From Ifrita kowaldi (lineage: Eukaryota > Chordata > Aves > Passeriformes > Cinclosomatidae), in contig VZRS01005498.1 of assembly GCA_013398055.1 (NCBI GenBank), positions 1 through 64,000 of the forward strand: 64,000 nt of DNA, given 5' to 3'. Within the stretch, counting starts at the first letter, position 1, and every line of letters starts with the position of its first letter. Below, piece by piece: positions 1-13,344 of this stretch. The notes beneath the pieces were generated by a model. The model saw only the letters and a program-made list of their open reading frames with translations. It made no database searches and was not told the origin of the DNA. Position numbers and translations under genes: made by a program.

Positions 1-455
1 CGCCGGCCGCTGCGGGTCCCCGGACCGGGAGCCCCCGCGGTAGCGGAGCCGCCGGAGGCCGTGCCGGTGCGGGCTGGCCCCGTCATCCTTGCGGGACCTT
101 GCCCTGCCCCGGGGGAACGCAGATGGGCGGGGGATCCTTGCGCACGGGCGGAGCGGGGAGTCGGTGCTCCCGCGCTGGTGCCACCGCCGTGCCTCGCGGG
201 ACGCTGCTTTGTACGTGGGTGGCGAGGGCAGAGGTACCGCGGAGGGACAGAGCCCGCGGGACCACTTCGGCCGGACCGGGGTAACTCCAACCCGACTGGG
301 GAGCCAGCGCGCCGAGCCTGGGGCTCTAAGCTGGGGGAGACGGGGAGCTGCGGCAACTTCCCTTCCAATGCCCCCTCGCATCGTCGGTCCAGCTCGCTGC
401 GGTGTTTGCGTGCGTGTTGAAAAGAGTAGAGGAGCCACCTGGACTCCGGCGGAAG
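1..455. promoter_or_regulatory. CpG island; probable promoter and/or first exon of an unidentified gene
   Basis: This block is very GC-rich with dense CpG from the first base: roughly a dozen CpGs in the first 60 bp, many more to about 300, the last good group near 445-455. CpG is then scarce for tens of kilobases. That contrast is the signature of an unmethylated vertebrate promoter island. GC boxes are visible and there is no clear TATA box. Frame 1 on the plus strand is open from base 1 to a stop at 418-420 (about 139 codons), and another frame is open from 89 to 493. GC-rich DNA lacks stop codons by chance, and neither translation resembles a family I know. No strong splice donor was found; the better of the weak ones are GGG|GTAACT near 279 and GAG|GTACCG near 231. 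The direction of transcription is therefore not settled. The island may extend left of the window. Confidence 0.8.
125..151 (+). promoter_or_regulatory. Pair of Sp1-type GC boxes
   Basis: GGGCGGGGG lies at 125-133 and GGGCGG at 146-151, about 20 bp apart inside the CpG island. Clustered GC boxes without a TATA box are typical of broad CpG-island promoters. Such boxes work in either orientation, so they do not fix the gene's strand. By chance some GC boxes are expected in sequence this GC-rich. Confidence 0.45.
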
Positions 456-3400
456 ACTTCAGGATCCCAGGACAGATTTGGCTGAAGAGCTGAGGGAGTT
501 CTGCAGCAGTTCACTTGGTGGGAAAATCAGATGTCCTGCTCTTGGCTTGGTACCAAACGTTTGCGTTACTAAGGTCACTGCAATCAAAGAGTAGTGGTTA
601 CATATGAGAGAGCTTTCTTGTGTTTACTCCAGTTTTATCAGTCCAATGTACTCTGAATTTAGTATTCAAATTGAATGAAGCCGGGTGCTTAGCATTATTG
701 TATGGAGTATGCCAGTAGTAGTGTTTTCTGCACCCTGCACTGACTTGGGGAATTGGTTTTCTTTCAGACATTTATTAAATAATCCAATAAAAATATCTAG
801 ACTGCTCAAAACCTGTGGAAGACAAAGGATGAAACTGTTAGTTGTAGTCTGGTTTTTGATGGTAGGATGAGTTGAAGGGAGGTTGATTTGCCTTTAAGAC
901 TTAAGAATGTTTTGTTTATACATGATTAATTTATAGTCGGTGGATGAAAATATTCCATATAGTGGAAGGATAAGTTAACAGGGCAAAGGTAGGAGTATCA
1001 TGCATTTAAGGTGAGATTTGAGGAAATAATTTATGTCTTAGGAGCACCAAAATTCAAGTTCCATTGTGATCAGGTTATGCAGGTGACACAGTGGAAATCT
1101 GTTACCAAGTTGACATGTAAGAGTAAGATTTATGAGTTTGACCATTCATTTCCCTCTTGCTTTAAGCTTAGTTAAACTGCAGTACATTTAAAGCAATGGT
1201 GATGACTTCATCAAGTTACCACGAGTATAGTCAAGCACCTTTTAAAGTTAGCTACAGTATAACCACTGTTAAGAGTGGCTAGACAGACATGGAACTGATA
1301 TTTGCTTCTGGGGTGGAACAAGTATCCTCGGAGAGTATGGAGTGAGGAAAGAGGCTTTTGGGAAGAGGTGGTAGGGATGGTGGTGCTGGGCCTCACTGGG
1401 GCATGGAGACTGTCCTGCTCCTAAAAGTATGTAGCGTGTGTTCTCCTCTTGTGCGCAGAAATAAGAGAGCCCTACCTGGCCTGGCTTTCTGCTGCTTCCT
1501 TCAGGGTGCTAAACTCCCCCAGCCAGCTTGTGCAGCATAGTCACTGCCCTTCCTGGCTCAGGGGAGGGGGAGAGGTGCCTTCTGTCCTCTCCTACCCCTG
1601 CAGCATGTTTGTGCTGTGGCTGCCAGAATGTGCTCCAAGAAGCTCAGGATCAAGCATTGCTGTTTCCCTTTAAGCAAGTGACTTAAGGTACACCGTAGCT
1701 CTTTAAGGAGTGTGTGACCCCCTATTATTGGTGACCCTGTAAACCATTGTGTAATCTGTTGACTGTAACATACCATGCCAATTTATTCTTGGTTGGGAAG
1801 TCTTGCCAAGGACTTGATGGAATAGCATGATTTTATCCACTTTATTGTTTTCATTGTGTTTCATAAACATCTAAGACCCTCTGGGAAGAATCACTGGAGC
1901 GGCTGGGCCTCCTTTTTTTAATTGCTGGTTAAATAAATGTTGCCAGTTTAAAAAAAAATTAAAGTGGTATGCAGGATCTCAGAATGCCTGGAACTGCTAA
2001 ACACTCATGTTTAGGAAGCAGGACTATTTTTAGTGTAGGGACATTTAAAGAAATGATACAAGCCCCTTGTGAAGAGGTCACTGTGAAGTACAGTGAAGAG
2101 CCTGCTTTTAACTGGAAAGCAAACCCAAGTTTCCCACAGCTGAGTAAAGCAAAAGATTCGTGCTTTTCCCACTTAACTGAAGAGGGAAAGGATGGAATTT
2201 TTTTTGTTGGTTTACAGTAGTGGGAGTGAGGAGGCCCAAATTCTTATCATACAACAACAGCAACAACAAAAATCCTGGTCTTAATGACACCCTTGCCTTT
2301 CTGATTTCCTCTAGTGACTATCTGCAATGGAGATGTAGGCCTGAAAGGCATTTAATACTTTGGGAGCGTGGCTGGGAACTGGCAGCTGAGAATATGGTGT
2401 ATCCCTTGGGATCTGTGTTTGTGGGAGTTCAAAAGTCTCTTGAATGGATCCATGGTTGCCATCCTTATCTATACCTAAAAGAACAGGGGTAAAACTAGAA
2501 AAGAAAAGAGCATGCGTATTGAGAACTCCAGGTGATTTGAGATCCTAAATCAGTTCTGAAAATGGGACTGAGGTTGCCAGATAAATTACTGTGAAGCCAG
2601 AGAAGTCTTTCCTCAGTTCATCTGCCTGAGAAATGGAAGTCCTTGCTTTGGATGGCTTAAAAGAATGTGGTTTAGGTCAAAGTCACTGCTGTGTGCTACA
2701 AACATCATATTGTCTATGAGGTCTTGAGTAATCTAGCTATGTTTAATGTAACCCAGGCTCCTGCAGGGCAGGGGACCAACATCTGGACTGATCAGACTTT
2801 CAAAATGTACCAAGTGATAGCAGAGTTGACTTTTGGTCCAAACTTCATTGATGTCTTGTTTAGAATAAGTTTAGTTTAGATTAAGAATTTGGGATTTTGC
2901 CTTTTTTTCCCTTTTTCTTCCCTATTGCTGAGTGCCATGTGTGTTAGTTTTGTCTGTGTGCTGCAAAATGTGTGCAACTGTTGCTTTTCAGATTTTTTGG
3001 TCTGCAGTTGGGATTTAGTTGGCAGTGCAGATAGAGACAAGTTTGGGGAACTGAATCCAAATATTTACATTCTCAAATTGGCCTAGTTTTTGTGCTTGTA
3101 AACATTCTTAGTCAAATTGAACTTTGGTGAGGTTATAAGTGGCTTGCCAAACCTTGGAGAGTCACACCCTACAAGACTGAAATTCCCCCTTTTGGGAAGA
3201 GTTTTGGATATGCTTTTTGGGTGTACATACATCAGCTGAGAGTTAGTACTCATCATTTTCACCCCTTATTCGACTGCAAAATCTTTTCCTGTTAGTTGCT
3301 GTTTTTGATGTAGAAATGTCTCATGCTGGTGAGCTGTGTCAAGTTAAATATCATGGAGGAGAAGTCCTGCCCACTTATGAGGTCCTGTGCAGATTCCATA

Positions 3401-6043
3401 AATCCTGGTCTCCTGTGCTGCTCTAGAGCTCGGCCCTGGTAGAGAGGGGCCATGGTGGAGATTCCCCTCTTTCTATAGCTACTGTTTTCCTGGTCCTTGA
3501 TGTTTTGTTGTGCAGAAGTTTAAGGACTGATTTGAGCAATGGAGATGCTTGCTTATGGAGTTTTAGATTTAAATCCTCTTTTCATTCATGTAGGCTTTGA
3601 ACAGCTGTCAGATTTTGTTAGAAACTTTTTATTCACTGAGGACTGAGCCTGAAAGATTTGCTCTCCCTTAGCAGTTTGACTTCTGAAGTCAACACTACTA
3701 CAAACTGTAGGAATAGGGATCAGCTACTACATTAACACTTTGTGGCCAAACCACCCTCTTGTGTGGGGATGCCTTCTTATTTTGGGCAGTTGCTGATAAT
3801 CAGAGTTTGCAGTTAGGATGGTTTAGTTTCAGAGAGCTGGAGTCTATTCTGGGATAGAGGTGACCGAGTTGCAGTGAGTTACAGTAAGAGTTCCTACTCG
3901 TCAGCTGAGGTCTGGAGCTTTGTGTTCTTAGCCAGCCTAGTCTGGGCTGCCTTAGCTTAATCCATGGTGAACGTGTTTAGAGTGATGTAACTTGTTCTCC
4001 TTCTGGAGTGTATCCTCAGGTGGTTAAAGCTGTTCAGGGAAATGAACGATCTAATTCAGATAGCCAGTGCTTTTGCTACATTCTGCTGTGAGCTTCTGAC
4101 CTTGGACATGTGCTTGGTAGGACAGGACAAGAGTAAGGTGTTCATTTTTAGTGCCACCTTGCACCATTCTTTGAAGATATGTTTGTTTGAAATGTGTGTG
4201 TAGGCTGAAAAGCTGTCAGCTGCTGCAATGTAGTTGAGAATTCAGTGAACTTGTGCAAATGGAGAAGTCCGTAAGGACACAGGGAAAGCACAGTGAGTTT
4301 CTGTCGGAAGTGCACCGTGTGTGTTCACACACACAGGAACGGGATGTTATTTCAGTTTGAGTATATCTGTCTCCTAATTGCTCTTTAAAATGAAGATGTA
4401 AGAATGCTTAATGTGTTAACATTTAGTGTTAGGACTGGTGCCAACACAGGAAACCAGGTCTTTGAGTTGAAACTTTTAACATTATTCTCTAACTCCCACG
4501 TTATTAAAAACAGTCGCTGCATAAAGTTTTAAAGCCATAATTCATTTTATCATTTTGATGAGGTTGTCACACTGAATTACTGGTTTACATTTTCTCCCCT
4601 TAGGAAAAAGATTAGTTGTCTTCCTGGGACACCCAGTCACAATCACAGGGGACAGATGCTAACTGACTAGCACTGTGCAGAGCACTCTGCTCAGCCTGCT
4701 ATTCCAAGTATTAGGGCAGAGACCAAAGACTTTGGGAGGGCTGGCCTGGAAGATCTTGCAACCCTTCTTCAGTGAGGAGCAGATGTTCCAAACACTGACT
4801 CTGCTCATTGTTCTGGGAAGTCCTTCAAGTTAGGAGATGAATCTGTCTCTTGACATTTTTGCTTTCAACATTGTTATTACTTGAGGGAGTATAAATAGTT
4901 TTTGCAATATGGGGTGAAATTAATGAGGAGTTCTAATGATTTTGATCCTTTGTCCCGATGAAAACTCCTATCACTTGGAGTCACGGGAAGGGGCCTAAAG
5001 TAATGTTTCTTTTTATGTGGGCACAACATACTAAAGAGGAATGGGACATATTGACTGACTCACTGTGTGTGAAAGTGCTTCTCATTTGTGCTACAGTATT
5101 GTAATGATTGAAGTTTCCAGTTTGCCTTATATCTTAATCCTGGCTCTTGGCTCAGAAGATCCTGTTATCCTGTGTTGTTCAAATGAGCTTTATGAGCCAG
5201 GAATATCGTTTTGAAGATATAGCAAATGGGTAAAGTGCAAAAGCTTACCAAATAACCAGCAAGCTCTGATTATTTCCATTGTTAAGTTGCAAATCGGGCT
5301 GCAGTTCCATACCACAGCTTGCATTTTACTGCCTGCTATATCCCTGCTATAGTGTTAACTTCATCTTTGAGCAGAATATCTCCTCTGCCACTCAAACTGC
5401 ATAAGAAATGACTGACTTGAAAGGAAGGTGAGATCAGGATAGGAAAGGAAACAAAGGGATCATAAAGAAGAGGCGTAAAATCGTCTGCACCTCCCTGGAG
5501 GCTGTTTGTAAAGATTACTCACTTAACAATCTCCAAAACTCTTAAAACGGCACTCAGTTCTTATCCATACAATTTGTGCAGCTTTAGTTTAGTGTGCAGA
5601 TTTCTGTTAGTGTTTTATGGATGTATCTATCACCATTTCTTCTGTGGAAATGAGTAAATATCTGGAATTACTTCATTGTAATGCAGGGAAAAACAAGGAC
5701 AAGCACAGGGAGCTCATGCTGTCTCCTTCTTGTCACCTGTCTTGTCTGAAAGCCCTTGTGACACTCATGGGTGCTTGCAAGATTTAATGGCACAACCCTG
5801 GTTGTCTGGTTTTGTTATTACCCAACCTCAGGGTATCTTCCAAGGCTCCCTCCCTGCTTTCACAGGTGCTGTACTTCAGCTCTTCCCTTCCCAGTGCTAA
5901 GGGTTGGTGCTGAGGTGTTTCCTGCTGTGCTGATTGGCTCAGTGTTCATTAGCCTCTGAAGCAGCACCTTGAGCAGAACTCTCTGAGGTTCTTGCTGCTG
6001 TAGTTGTAGAGCAGCTGGCAGAGGAGCTGCTCTTTCTCTTCAG
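456..6043. other. CpG-poor intronic or intergenic DNA
   Basis: The sequence changes here from CpG island to AT-leaning, CpG-poor DNA. Open frames are all under about 100 codons and unrecognised. A short CAA run lies near 2252-2270. Isolated splice-like sites occur, for example an acceptor near 4604 (TCTCCCCTTAG) without a convincing downstream donor, and an acceptor/donor pair around 5376-5428. None is strong enough to call. No interspersed repeat was recognised. Confidence 0.6.
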
Positions 6044-6116
6044 AGGTGTCCTCGGGCCTGGGAAGCGAAGGGGGATGTTGCCAGGTGGCAGAGCTACCTT
6101 CTCATCTAGTGCCAAG
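6044..6116 (+). other. Candidate 73-bp exon with strong splice sites
   Basis: A good polypyrimidine acceptor (CTGCTCTTTCTCTTCAG, ending at 6043) is followed 73 bp later by the consensus donor AAG|GTGAGC at 6117. The interval is richer in G+C than its surroundings and keeps two CpGs. One frame is closed by TAG near 6109. The other two are open throughout. One of these contains ATG at 6074-6076 with G at -3 and reads MLPGGRATFSSSAK up to the donor, ending on a whole codon. It could be a leader exon, a first coding exon, or chance: acceptor/donor pairs of this spacing arise by accident in tens of kilobases of intron. I do not recognise the peptide. Its strand agrees with the candidate exon at 36063-36150. 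Confidence 0.3.
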
Positions 6117-7907
6117 GTGAGCTGGGGATAATTGTCATTTGCCTGCTCTGCTTTTCCTGGGGCTGCATAACTTGGGTAACACAGGTAACTCTCTAGAAAA
6201 AAAGGCAGGGGCTCTGACTCTTGCCATTTTTCCTATAAGTAAGGCTTCATATGAACGCCTGCACTTTGGGAAAACTTGCCTGTTAGTTCCCAGGGAAGTG
6301 TTGGAAATTCTTTTCTCTTTCTAGTGTGCTGCTTTTCTTCTTTCTCCTTTTAGCCCTTAGCTTTCCTCTAAAAGAACTCCAAGCCCAGCAGCTGGGCTGT
6401 AATGAACTCTGTGTGTGCCATACTCTCTACTTGTACTGCTGCATGGTGGAAGTGAGACCTACATTTTGTGGATGCTACTTCCACTGTGGCTTGGGATTTG
6501 TTAGGCCCTAGAAGGGGGGTAAATGGTGACAGATTCTTCATCCACCTGTGAGCTTCGAGGCTTCTTGTCTGTCATAGACAGTCCACGATAGCAGCTCCTC
6601 AAGCTGCTGCTGGTGACATGTTCCTGTGCTTGCCTGTTGTTCTGATACTACATTTTTATTTAGTGGAATGCCAAGAGAGGTATCAGATTGTGCTTTGCAC
6701 TGTTAAAGAGCATTACATGGGATTTGATTGGGATTTCATCTTTAATTCTGTCACTGTTTGCCATTGAGTTGTCTCCCTGTGAGACAGTTACCTGTGAGCT
6801 GAAAAAACCAACAGAGAAGCTGGTGAAGGTTCAGCTAAGGAAGTGTCTCCCAAACAAAGCAGTAAGAGAACCATGAAGCTTTTAGTGACAGGCACGTCCT
6901 CCAGAGAGACAATAACAGTAGAAGGTAAAAAGTTCTGACAGACATACACTGTCTGCCTATTCATCTCCAGGAGATTGTGTCTCCTGGAGGGGGGAACACT
7001 CCAGGATATATGGCTGAGGGGAAGTGTGTGTCTCATCTTTTCAGTTGTGTAGATCGTTGTATATTGTGATATTTCTGGCAACTGAAAAATGACAGGGGCT
7101 ACTACCTAGCTTAAAAGCACAGGCTATGAAAAAGATGGGAGAAGTTTCTTGCTGCTCTGAGTGGAGCCAGCTTCTCTTTTGAAGATTATTTGTTCAAATT
7201 CAATCCATTATCATTATTTTTAGCAGAGAGCATTATTATGTACAGAGAGCATATTATGAACCTGACTGATTTTTGGCATGCTAATGTTGACCCAGAACTG
7301 CTGATTACTGCTGCTGGGTAGACTGATATGGCAGAGGAAAGAATCTAACCTGTTCTTAAGTCTGGAGAGACAGTAGAATGTTTTGCTCTGTAGAACTGTA
7401 GCTGAGTTGCTGGACTTGGAGGTGTGCTCTGGAAGCAGGACAATTAAAGTTAGTGGCATATTGATATGAGAAATTCAAATAAGTAATGCATATTCATGAG
7501 CCTATGGATAATGGATAAAACAGCAGGAATCCAGCCCTGGAGAGCCTAGTGCTTTGTCTTGGACTAAAAACTGCCTTTTCCCTTTCCCGTGTGCTTTGCA
7601 GCAGGACAGGTTGGCAAGCACAGCTGCCTGTCCAGCCCAGACAAATGTAGTGGGACGGTCAGCTGGGGTGGAGACCACACAGAGCAGCTGGTTTGGACCA
7701 GGTGAATTATCCCAGCAGTGTCTGCTCACCTCTTCCTCACCTGGCACTGTACTTCTGGCTGTTACTTTCAAAATTGTTTCTGAATCTCCTTTTTTTTTTA
7801 AATTATTATTTTTTTTTTTAAAGTTTCCCTTCCTAGGTCGGCAAAGAGTAAAGGGCAAGTACATGTTAAGTGGTTCTTTTTGTTTGTTTCTTTGTTTTGG
7901 TTTGGTG

Positions 7908-7931
7908 TTTTTTTTTTTTTTTTTTTTTTTT
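7908..7931. repeat. Poly-T tract (24 T)
   Basis: An uninterrupted run of 24 T lies at 7908-7931, preceded by shorter T/A-rich tracts at about 7789-7822. Read on the minus strand it is poly-A. It could be a retroposon tail, but no element body is recognisable beside it, so it is listed only as a homopolymer. Confidence 0.9.
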
Positions 7932-8010
7932 GGAAGACTGAAGATGACTCTAAATATTGCATAGTCAGTAAGAGACATTTCAATCCAGGATTCATTGACA
8001 TAAATGAGAT

Positions 8011-8036
8011 TATATCTATATATATGTGTGTGTGTT
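8011..8036. repeat. TA/TG dinucleotide simple repeat
   Basis: Alternating TA steps pass into TG steps (tatatctatatatatgtgtg and onward). This is a short compound dinucleotide microsatellite. Confidence 0.75.
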
Positions 8037-8277
8037 TTTGTTTTCAATACATAATGAAGACATAACTTCCAAACTGGATGGAGTATTCCTAAAACTGGGA
8101 CTAACGGAGATAGGTTATTTTCATCTCTAGGCTTTATCATGTGGATTTAAAAAATCTGAATGATGAGGGCCTCTGAATCAAGCTAGGATTAGTGGTTTCT
8201 GGGGTAGGGCAAGTGACAATAAAACCCAGGAGCTGAATTCAGATAGTAGCAGGAAGATGATGAGCTATAGCAGCGGA

Positions 8278-8325
8278 GTAGCATCTTTCATCTGTGTATC
8301 TAAAAGCACTTAACAAAATGGGAAC
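8278..8325. repeat. Possible fossil of an ancient MIR/L2-type element
   Basis: The words 'agcatctttcatc' and 'ctaaaagcacttaacaaa' match from memory the conserved segment 'agcgccttt-catc ... ctcaaagcactttacaaa' found in old amniote MIR/L2-type interspersed repeats. The copy is very short and diverged. A repeat search against an amniote library would settle it. Confidence 0.3.
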
Positions 8326-11300
8326 AAATGAATAAAAGAGTACGTCTGACTTTGGTAGATGAGGGAAACATCAGCGCAGGTGAGGATCAGGAAGGTAATT
8401 CTGGGAACAGATAAACCCTTTTTTTTCTTCATTTTCAGTGTAAGTCTTAGGAAAATTAGAAATATATTGTGAGGCAAAACATTTTCTTTCATATTGAACT
8501 ACAAGTACCCAGAGTAGTGCCTTTGAGGTGACAATATTGCTGCTGCCCTTCAGTGCTTCAAAAGGCTTTATTTTATTTTTTCCCCCATGCAGAATGTGAT
8601 TTCAAGTGAAGTTACTTTTCTTCAAAATTTGTATGATCAGCTGGTGAGACTAGCAGGAAAATTTAGGCTTTTAATACCGTGTTTCTTAACTATGTAATCG
8701 CAAATATTTATTAATGGACTAATGTATCTTTAGAGAGATGATGTTAATACTTTTTTTTTCTTGAAAAGGATGAGTTCTTCTGTCTCTGCTTATGTTTAAT
8801 TTTTGAGACTTAGTCATAACCATTATGTCTGGTTACAAGGAGACAGTTATTTTGTATCTACTATTCCCATCCTTCTCTCCCATTATAAACCTGTGCCAAG
8901 AGGCAAAATACTTTCTGGTGCATCAGTGTGCAGCTCAAGTTTACATCTTACGTAGAGTATATTTATCATGACTATTCAAAAGTTATTAATTTACCCATTT
9001 TATTTCACAAATATTTCAAATAGAGCTTTCCGTATGTGGATTAAATTAGCCCTTTTTATGGATGGAAACAGAGGTTTGCTTTGATACACAAATTATCACA
9101 GCAGATGTTTCAATTATCCCTAAACTTCATTTTGACCAGGGAGTGGAGGACACAGAGACCCTTTCTCCCTTCATAGTTTCTGATCTTTATTAAAAAGTCC
9201 TCAGCTCTCTATGAAGCCTTAACTAGGTTAGATTCAAATAGAACAAAAAATGCTCTGGCTTTTTATACAGCCCTGCTGAGATTTTCTAAGTCACTTATGA
9301 CAGTTAGATGCTCATTTTCCATTAAAGTCAGTTTGAACTAAATACAAAAATCCTCAGTGTGGCTTTGGCCTAATTATTTAACAATAAAACGTCCACATGT
9401 TCCTCTTAGAGGGAACTTGGGATCTTCACATTAGGAATGTGCAAGCAAAAGGCAGCAACTTATTGTTTCAGTGTTTTCCTTGTATTAATGATACTTCTAC
9501 ATGTCTGTATATATCTATTGGAGCAGAAAAGTACCTCTTTCTTAAAACAATTTGGCCCAATAATAACTAGTTTTCTTCTGTTCTCACACTTGGAAGGAAA
9601 CAGGTTTGCTCTATAATGTTGATGTTTCCATACTTTCTTCCCTTTGATTTTTAACCACTCTGGGAATAATCACCCATGAGGAAGAGCATGTTGATCATTC
9701 TCCAAGAGAGAATAATTTCTTTTTCGTAACAACTAAGTGCAATGTCTGTGGAAAGAAAGAAATCTGTCTAAAGAGTTACTACCTGGCAAATCTCTTGTCC
9801 AGTTTCTGCTTTTTTTGATCACTCATTCAGAGGTCCTCTAAGTTATTCCATTACCTGGAACCTCAGTTTCCCTGTGCATTTGTGAAGCAATAACTGATAT
9901 TGCTTCATATATTCCTGAGATCTGCGCATTAAAGAAGCAGAAGTTACCAGATGTTTGTATTAAGCTGTTTTGTATGGCACGTACCTTTGCAGTTTGCTGC
10001 ATTTCTTTTGGGAAGGTTGTGAGGGGCTGAAATTGCACTCTGAAGGGTGGTGGCAATTTTCCTGTACTGTTTCAGTGAGCCTGAGCAGTGCACGTGGCTT
10101 GGGGAGCTGTGAACTTGGGAAGGCTGAAACTCGTGTTTGTTCTGCGCCGACACCTCTGGCCAAGCGAAGAAAAGGTGTTGATGTTGGAAGGAGCTGCAGC
10201 TCTGCTCCCTCGCCAAGTATGAGGTGAAGCCCTGCAGGAAGGAATTGCAATGATGTGTGACCCAGCAAAGGGTATTCAAGACTACTCCCTCTGAGTGGCT
10301 GGGCCCTCCAAGGCACGTGAGGACTCACCATCTGCCAGCCAGGCACTCTTGTGAGAGGCTCAAAGCATCCAGGTTTTATAGGCCTGTTAAAGCAGCGCTG
10401 TGCAAGATGCTATTTTTTTGTGATGCAGCAGGATTTCTGACTTCTCTTTTTCTCCTAATATTTTCCATTGTCCAGGAACTGTAGCATCTATCGGGTTACA
10501 CTTTCATTTAAACAAAATGCTACCAATATGCTTACACTTAACCTTGCTACATAAATACCTTATTTTACTGCTTTATTAAATGTGTAACAAATCTGTTTGG
10601 CAGCCACCTAATAGGAAATGGTGTATAGGTCTCTCTTGCACATTTACTGGGCTCTAAAGTTTTCAGGTTCAGGTTAAATTGGGTTTTAGATATCACTTTC
10701 TTTGACAAAACCTTTCAAACAACCTTATTCCTTTCTTGGTCCTTTGGATTCTGTAGGGACTCTGTTAGTTTTTTATGCATGCTGACTGTTTGAATTGACT
10801 TGAGTCCCCCTGAAGCAAACCTTGCTGCAACTTTTTCGAATTTCACTTTTGTGTAAATGGATTGCATTTGGGTCAAATTTTAAGTTATATGCATAAAATA
10901 CATTAGGGGGAGAATAAGCAGGTAACAGGAGATTTGTTTACATCCTGAGCTGTGCTTTGGTTTTACCATGTCTTTTTACAGATGTTTGGTACCACAGCTG
11001 TCAGTTTTCCTCTGTTGTGGAGGGGATGCAGGCTGGAGAAGTGAACTGTCCTCTTTTCCTCCCCCAGTATTTTTTCTTATCCTTTTCTACACTCATGCAG
11101 ACTTTTCCACAGAGCTTGGAGCACAAGCTGAGTTAGCCAATCTTTCATGACAGGACTTTATTGTATTTACCGAAAGTTTCTTTCAGTACCATACTAGATT
11201 TGTTGCTACTCTGGAAACTCTCCTTTCCTTGTAAACTGATGGTGGGAGATAGTTTCATCAGGAGACCAGACTGGCTGGCAATTTCTGGCTCAGATGGAGG

Positions 11301-12987
11301 AAGAAGGAACATTAAAGTGACAGAAAATGCTTTCAACTTGTGTATCATGAGACTTAATGGAGGTGATTTAGTATACCGGCTGCTTGTTTTCCTCAGAGCT
11401 CTTCTCTGTCCTAAGGGAATCCCTCCTGCAAAGTCTCCTTGGTTTAGGCAGTTAGTGACCTACCCCTGGCCCCACAGCTGCTCCATCCTCAGGCGGTTTG
11501 GGCATGTCTTTACACTGGGCCAAATGCCAATTGCATATTTGGGACTGAAACCCCATCTGGGTTTTTTTGTTTGTTTTTTTTAAGCCAGGAAAAGAAATCC
11601 TGAAAATGTGTCTGTTTTCTGTATTTTGCAAAGGATGTTTTTCACAATAAGGGCAATGGAAGTCTAAACCTTGAACTACGTTAACACACTTGCATTTTGC
11701 TGAGGTAACTCAAGTATTTAGGTGCATGCAAACAGCATGATACTGTGTTTCTTAGAAGAGGACTGTGAAGTAATGACAAAAACTCCCAGCAAGGTGAAAG
11801 TGGACTTAGACCTTTCCAGTGGTTTTGTTTCCCATTTGGAAACCTGATCCATTGATTATTTTCTCTACTGTACTTAGTGGCAGCAGCAAGAGAATTGAAA
11901 AGCAGGGACAAGCATCTGTTTTTCCATAGCTGATACTTAACGAGATCAGATTATATATCCCTTTGCAAGGCTGAGTGATGCCCAGTTGGTGTCCACCTGG
12001 GAGCGTAGTTGTAAGAAAATCAATGCCTTTAATACTCTGGGTTTCTGCTCCATTTGTTTAGAAAGCTGCTCCTGGGGGCTCACTGCACTGTGAGGATTGT
12101 GCTCCTGGCTGGAATTTGCCATGGCCACCTACAGTGCCCTTCCTCACTGTAAGACTGAATGTCAGTCTTTTCTGCATTGTTGTTTGAAAGACCAAAGAAG
12201 GAGAGTAGCCAGCACCCCACTCCTCTGCTTCTCAGGGTATTTCTTACTCCACTTAGCATAAAACAGTGAAAAAAAATCCCAGTATGATAGTGTTACCCCT
12301 GTTTGAAGAAGCAGGATGGCATTTTTTAGCAGGCTTGGAAGAAGTGTGGAATCTGCCTTTGAGCTAGGACTGGTGGCTTTGGCAAAGCAAGGCGTGTGAT
12401 ATGAGACTGGTTTTTGCAAGGTCCTCTAAAACATTCTGACTGAACTGTTTCTCGTAGGCTAAATGGACTGGGCAAGGCTCACTCTGTGGGCACGAGACCT
12501 CCCAAGAGCCTGCTTGGTTCTGTGATTCAGGGTATGGCATCTGTCCCCTGAGCAGAGAAGGTGTGTGTCAATGGTCCAGCAAGGAGCTGAGGGCACAGTC
12601 CTCTTGGAGATCGTGGTTTTCAAATGACATCTGCATCAGGTGCTGGACTTAACACTTGTGCCTGTCTGCCCAAGGAGTTATTACATCTCTTGGATCTAAG
12701 CAATTGTTCAAGGCACTCTGAGCTTACCAGAATGTAATAATGATTGCCCTGCAACATTAAAGTGTCATCTAAAGATAGCACAAGATCAGCCCACCAGCAC
12801 TGTTAAACAATCACAAACAGTACAGATTAAGTTAGCCAGTAAATCAAACCAGGAAAACGCTCCCTCCTACCCTTACCATTGCCTACAAAGATTTGTTGCT
12901 TTTGACTCCTCCTTGGAAGATTACCAAATTTGGAAATGTGAGCTATTTCTGACCAGTTTGACATCAAGAGCAGGGTGCTATTTAAGT

Positions 12988-13008
12988 GTTTTTATTTTAT
13001 TTTATTTT
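12988..13008. repeat. TTTTA pentanucleotide simple repeat
   Basis: About four copies of TTTTA/TTTAT in tandem, ending in TTTTGG. This is a short microsatellite. Confidence 0.8.
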
Positions 13009-13344
13009 GGTTTATTGTGCTTTTGCCTCCACAAACTCCCCTCTTGCTGTAAATGGATACAACAATATTTTTTCCTTTGTGGCCTTTACAGTTCTGTGGT
13101 TTTGCACTGTTAAATGAGTATTATGTTTTGCTCCAGAAACAGCTGTATTCCAGCTGATGAAGCAATTTGTGAGTGCCCACTTTTCACTATTTATTTTTCA
13201 AAGGTGTTGCAAGGTTATTAATTGTTAAATGATTTGAAATTCTTCCTTGAGGAATATCCTATGACTTGAAGCAGTGTTTAAGTCAATGAAGACATAAAGG
13301 TGTTGCCTATATGTATTTTGAAGTCTTTAGCTCATATTTGTATA

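Noticed and set aside
61..493. Overlapping 119- and 134-codon frames in the CpG island
   Set aside because: Stop-poor GC-rich DNA opens several frames at once on both strands. The peptides are unrecognised, so I describe the island but call no coding sequence.
5376..5428. 53-bp interval between TTTGAGCAG and AAG|GTGAGA
   Set aside because: The donor is good but the acceptor tract is poor. Such pairs are expected by chance.
7502..8140. 212-codon minus-strand open frame
   Set aside because: It runs through the 24-T tract and other T-rich repeats, giving lysine and asparagine low complexity. No domain and no exon signals were seen.
9960..10346. Overlapping minus-strand frames of 111 and 128 codons
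   Set aside because: Two frames of the same strand are open together and a plus-strand frame also overlaps. This is chance openness in a slightly GC-richer patch.
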